Below are positions 60,677 to 64,000 of a stretch of DNA of 64,000 nt, one piece after another. The notes beneath the pieces are model-generated. The model searched no databases. It was given only the letters and a program-made list of their open reading frames with translations, and was not told the DNA's origin. Position numbers and translations under genes: made by a program. How positions within the stretch are numbered: the first letter of the stretch is position 1; each line of letters opens with the position of its first letter. Source of the stretch: Calliopum simillimum (Eukaryota > Arthropoda > Insecta > Diptera > Lauxaniidae); the NCBI GenBank assembly GCA_951812925.1, contig OX638368.1, positions 117,017,309-117,081,308 of the forward strand, in the 5' to 3' direction.

Positions 60677-62371
60677 TAGAAATAAAATAAAAAACATGAA
60701 AAATACATTTTTGCTTATTCCCTAAATATTTCTTTATTCGGCATTTTATGCCAATGAAAGCTTTAATACTATGTATATGTATTATTCCAGAATTCCATGC
60801 CATATGATTACCTAAAATTTGAGGGGGAAATCTAAAAATGACTGCACATAAGTTATAGCGCTATAAATAACTTGGAGAAAAAGTAAAAGATTTTTATTTT
60901 TCTCAATTTCCACTACCTAACGGAATAATAAATGTTGGCACCGCATGGTCTACAAAGAAAAAAAAAAAAGAGTCTAAACTACATATTGGTAGGAAATTTA
61001 TTTATTTTTGTTGTTGTTGTTGCTGTTATTGTTTGTGACAGCAAGATTGTGATACAGGAAAAAATACATATTTCCTTATTGCCTTTATTTGTCTGCACAT
61101 TTTTTATTATATGTATTTATATTTATTCGTATTTACCAAAAAAAAAAAAAATTATTTTTATTGAAATTTATTGCAAAGTAACAAAATCCCAAATATCAAG
61201 GAAATTGTCAGCAGAAAACTATGCAAAATATATAAAATAATAAAACTAAATGCAGTCAATCGAGCAAAATTGATTTTGTTCAATAAGGATTTATGAAATT
61301 CGATATTCGAAAATATATTGTAGTAAAAAGAAAGAAGTAATAAATACTTCTAGAAACTAAAAAGCAGAGAAAAGCTTCGAATGCGACGTGAACGTTAACT
61401 AGATAATGCCTTCATTTCATTCTCCCCAAGACCGGCCCGTTTCAAGTATTTCATATATTGTTCCCTGAAAGCGCGCCATATGCCTCAGAACAGCGACTTT
61501 CGTGCTTTGAAAAAATGATATATCAAAACTCAGTACTAACCTCGGCATTGGTTTCAGTGGCAAAAGAAAACTTTGAATGCATAGATTTGGTCAAAAACAC
61601 TAATTTTTTTGTATTATTAAGTGTGAAATCTTAACACGATGAATAAATGTTTAATACCGTAGCACAGTGAAATCAAAATTTATGGTCTTGGATACAAAAT
61701 CCATAATTAAAAAACATAATAAATTCAAAAAATCTTCATATAAATTAGGAGGTTCTAATTTTGATATAAGAACATGCAAGAGAACACGTGATAAAACTGG
61801 CTTGGAAAATCACTAATGACCTTGTTTTTTCTTAATTCATCGAAGACTATGACAAATTGCGGTTTTATACAAAAGATGAAAGCATTTCTGTAAAAGTCAT
61901 TAATTTTATTTTTGTTTTTTTTTTTTTTTTTTTTTTTGTTTTATTTAAAGCAGACAAAAAAAACTCTAAATCAAGTTTTTAATAAATTTTCTGAAGACCA
62001 AAATCTATTAAACAAAGTGTTATATGTAGGAACAAAATTAAAAAAAAAAAAAACAAAAAAATTAATAATTCAAATATGAACGTTAAAACAACGTTTTTCA
62101 ATTTTAAATGCAAATTAAGTTAAAAATTTATGTCATAAATCTAAATAATCGACTTTGATTTACACAGCGCTACAAAAATAAATTTAATAATTTCGTATTG
62201 ACAATGGTAATAAATAAGAAAAAAGCAGTTTCATTTTCAAAAGCCAATTAAATGGCGAAAAAATTTGCGGTAGGAGGTGTTAAAATAATATGCGATATAA
62301 ATTTTAATATAAAACCGAGAATAAAGTTATGGTTGTTAAAACATAAGAAAAAAATGTTAACCTTTATGTAT
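60677..62371. other. A+T-rich stretch, no gene recognised
   Basis: Contains TTG runs near 61007-61025 and a long poly-T at 61916-61937. The frame at 60932-61240 (+) is low-complexity. No terminal repeats seen. Confidence 0.4.
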
Positions 62372-62852
62372 CGATAGAGAATTTTCATCTGAACAAACAT
62401 ATCATTACAGGTTCTCGCAATTTTTCCGACAAATTTTGTAAATTTAAGTTTTTCTTCACGTGGAAAAATTTTTGATATTTCCGATTTTAGTAATATTTGT
62501 ATTTCTTCCTATATATTTCCTCCATCCAAACACAAAATATTTTCACAATATAAAGTCTACTTAATGAGCTAGATGACTTTAAAATTTGTACTATTCGAAT
62601 CACTTCACTTCGAATCAAATTTTTAAAGCCTTCTAGCTCGTTAACCAGACTTTTTACTATAAAAATATTCTGAATCTGGATCGAGGACACATACAGGTAT
62701 CACATAACCAAATATTACTCAAATCGCAAACATCAAAATTTTTAGCAGGCGCTTCACATGTAAAAACCCAATTTACACAAATTCCCGGAAAAATTGCGAG
62801 GACCCATTTTGATATTTTGTTCAGGAGAAACTTCTCTAGCGACTGGTATAAG
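62372..62852. mobile_element. ~480-bp foldback element
   Basis: The left CTGAACAAACATATC and TCTCGCAATTTTTCC pair with GGAAAAATTGCGAGGACC and GATATTTTGTTCAG on the right. The inner AGTCTACTTAATGAGCTAGA pairs with TCTAGCTCGTTAACCAGACT. Axis near 62612, around AATCACTTCACTTCG. Outer limits are approximate and no target duplication was found. Confidence 0.75.
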
Positions 62853-63129
62853 TTTTATGAGCCTTGGTATTCGTGCAAGCATAACATATTTTCGGATTAA
62901 AAATTCAACTAGACATCTTCATTTTTTGATGTTCTGAGTTAAGTATACAGAAACATGAATAAAACACGGCTGTTTGCCCCAGTCTAGTTTTTTGAATTGC
63001 AGTCCCCGTCCAATTTTATATAAAGGACAAGAAAATTTCAAAATCTCAAAATTATAAAACTTTTTTTCTCAAAGATAGAAAAATTTAGATATCTGGTTGT
63101 AGTTTTAACCCGAGGATATGTAGACAGTC

Positions 63130-63532
63130 TAGTGATGAGCAAACCAAGACCAAGACCATAGCAGTCTTGATCTTGTTCTTGCACATTGACTCTTGGTCTT
63201 GGTTTCGATATTGAGTCTTGGTCTTGGTCTTGATCTTGCTCATTAAGTCTTGGTCTTGGTCTTGAAAAAATTTTCAGAGATATTTAGCATTCAAAATTTC
63301 AAAACCATATTTTTCCAGAGCAGTTGGGTTTTTAAGATGCCAAAATTCAAATCGAGAGATGATTTTATCTTCAAAACGGGGGTGAATCAACTTTTAACCA
63401 TAAATTACCAAGACTGAAAAGCAGTCTTGGTCTTGACGATAATCGGGAGCAGACTGCTATGGTCTTGGTCTCGCCAAGAACACCAAGACCAAGAACCAGA
63501 CGCAAGACTAAGACTAATTTTGCTCATCACTA
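63130..63532. mobile_element. 403-bp hAT-type MITE with AGTCTTGGTCTTGG runs
   Basis: Ends TAGTGATGAGCAAA and its complement, flanked by a perfect 8-bp duplication AGACAGTC (63122-63129 and 63533-63540). An 8-bp duplication and TAGTG start fit hAT. Sub-terminal parts are runs of TCTTGGTCTTGG on one side and CCAAGACCAAGA on the other, so the ends can also fold. A decayed relative lies at 20355-20625. No coding capacity. Confidence 0.92.
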
Positions 63533-63689
63533 AGACAGTCTCTAATTTGACTGGTCTATCATACTCTTAATAGTCTTCCTGATTCATCTATTTGTTGTTC
63601 CAGCGAAAGTTCTCGATATGTATATGGCTTCGTTAAATTTTTAACGGCTCACAGTCTTAAGTCTTTCCGGGTTAAATTCAATTTTTTTT

Positions 63690-64000
63690 TTTTTAAAATC
63701 ATCTTTCATGTTTTTGGAGCCACTGATTCCAAATCTGGAAATAATTTTAAGAAATCCAAATTTCGGATTTAAAACGGCAGACAATTTTCTGAAAAAATGG
63801 TTGTATCACAACAAAATTGTGGCTAGAAAGTTTTTGAGACCGCTGATTTAAAATTCGGGATCAACTCTTTTGAAAACAAAATGGCAAATCCAAATGGCCG
63901 ACAATTTTCCCAAAAATGGTTATATCACAACGAAATTGTAGTTAGGGGGGTGTTTAAAGTCGCTAATTCCGAATTCAGAATCAACTTTTTTGAAACAAAA
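63690..64000 (+). repeat. ~120-bp tandem units, continuing past the right edge
   Basis: Unit starts at about 63720 (CCACTGATTCCAAATCTGG), 63840 (CCGCTGATTTAAAATTCGGG) and 63960 (TCGCTAATTCCGAATTCAG). Units share AATGGTTRTATCACAAC and AAAATTGT. Related to 57350-57530 and, more loosely, to the array at 56237-56640. Confidence 0.8.

Overview
The window is A+T-rich eukaryotic DNA. It looks like a large intron or intergenic interval of a higher fly (Diptera, Brachycera). This rests on three broken Jockey-type non-LTR retrotransposon fragments, two broken mariner/Tc1-type transposases, many small foldback elements, and a dispersed repeat carrying GGCGTGGCACC and TTGATCAGCG motifs of a kind I recall from fly genomes. 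A tephritid-like fly fits best, but the sequence alone does not prove the family. I recognise no intact host protein-coding gene, no rRNA, no functional tRNA and no CRISPR. All long open frames are either transposon debris or unrecognised.

Layout. 0-1.4 kb: a mariner transposase relic runs off the left edge, followed by a dispersed repeat with a 142-bp internal tandem array. 1.4-9.3 kb: mostly non-repetitive, with one foldback element (4.5-5.3 kb). 9.3-11 kb: an element with CCCARTGTGC ends, a tRNA-like insertion and a tandem internal duplication. 14.2-17.1 kb: three repeat structures back to back: a truncated second copy of the 4.5-kb foldback, a minisatellite, and a foldback with Transib/RAG-like ends (CACTATG, 5-bp target duplication). 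20.3-25.5 kb: a fragment of a hAT-type MITE, a transposase pseudogene, a small MITE, and a near-perfect 1.28-kb foldback with an 8-bp target duplication. 26.3-28.3 kb: repeat fragments and the 3' part of a Jockey element. 31.3-35.6 kb: a Jockey element split by a 1.7-kb TTAA-flanked element. 36 kb: a short tRNA-derived SINE with a perfect 13-bp duplication. 38-39.2 kb: another Jockey fragment, on the minus strand. 43.6-49.2 kb: three foldbacks. 49.4-50.2 kb: a ~185-bp satellite. 55.6-64 kb: a second Transib-like element, a MITE between 18-bp direct repeats, a 2.1-kb TA-flanked element with a nested inverted repeat, a foldback, and a 403-bp hAT-type MITE.

Main message. About fourteen inverted-repeat DNA elements lie within 64 kb, and their flanking duplications point to several transposase classes (8 bp, 5 bp, 4 bp, TTAA, TA). 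Several elements with different ends share one internal sequence module. No autonomous source transposase for them is present, so they were presumably mobilised in trans. Several long hairpins could form double-stranded RNA if transcribed. All boundaries and similarities were read by eye.
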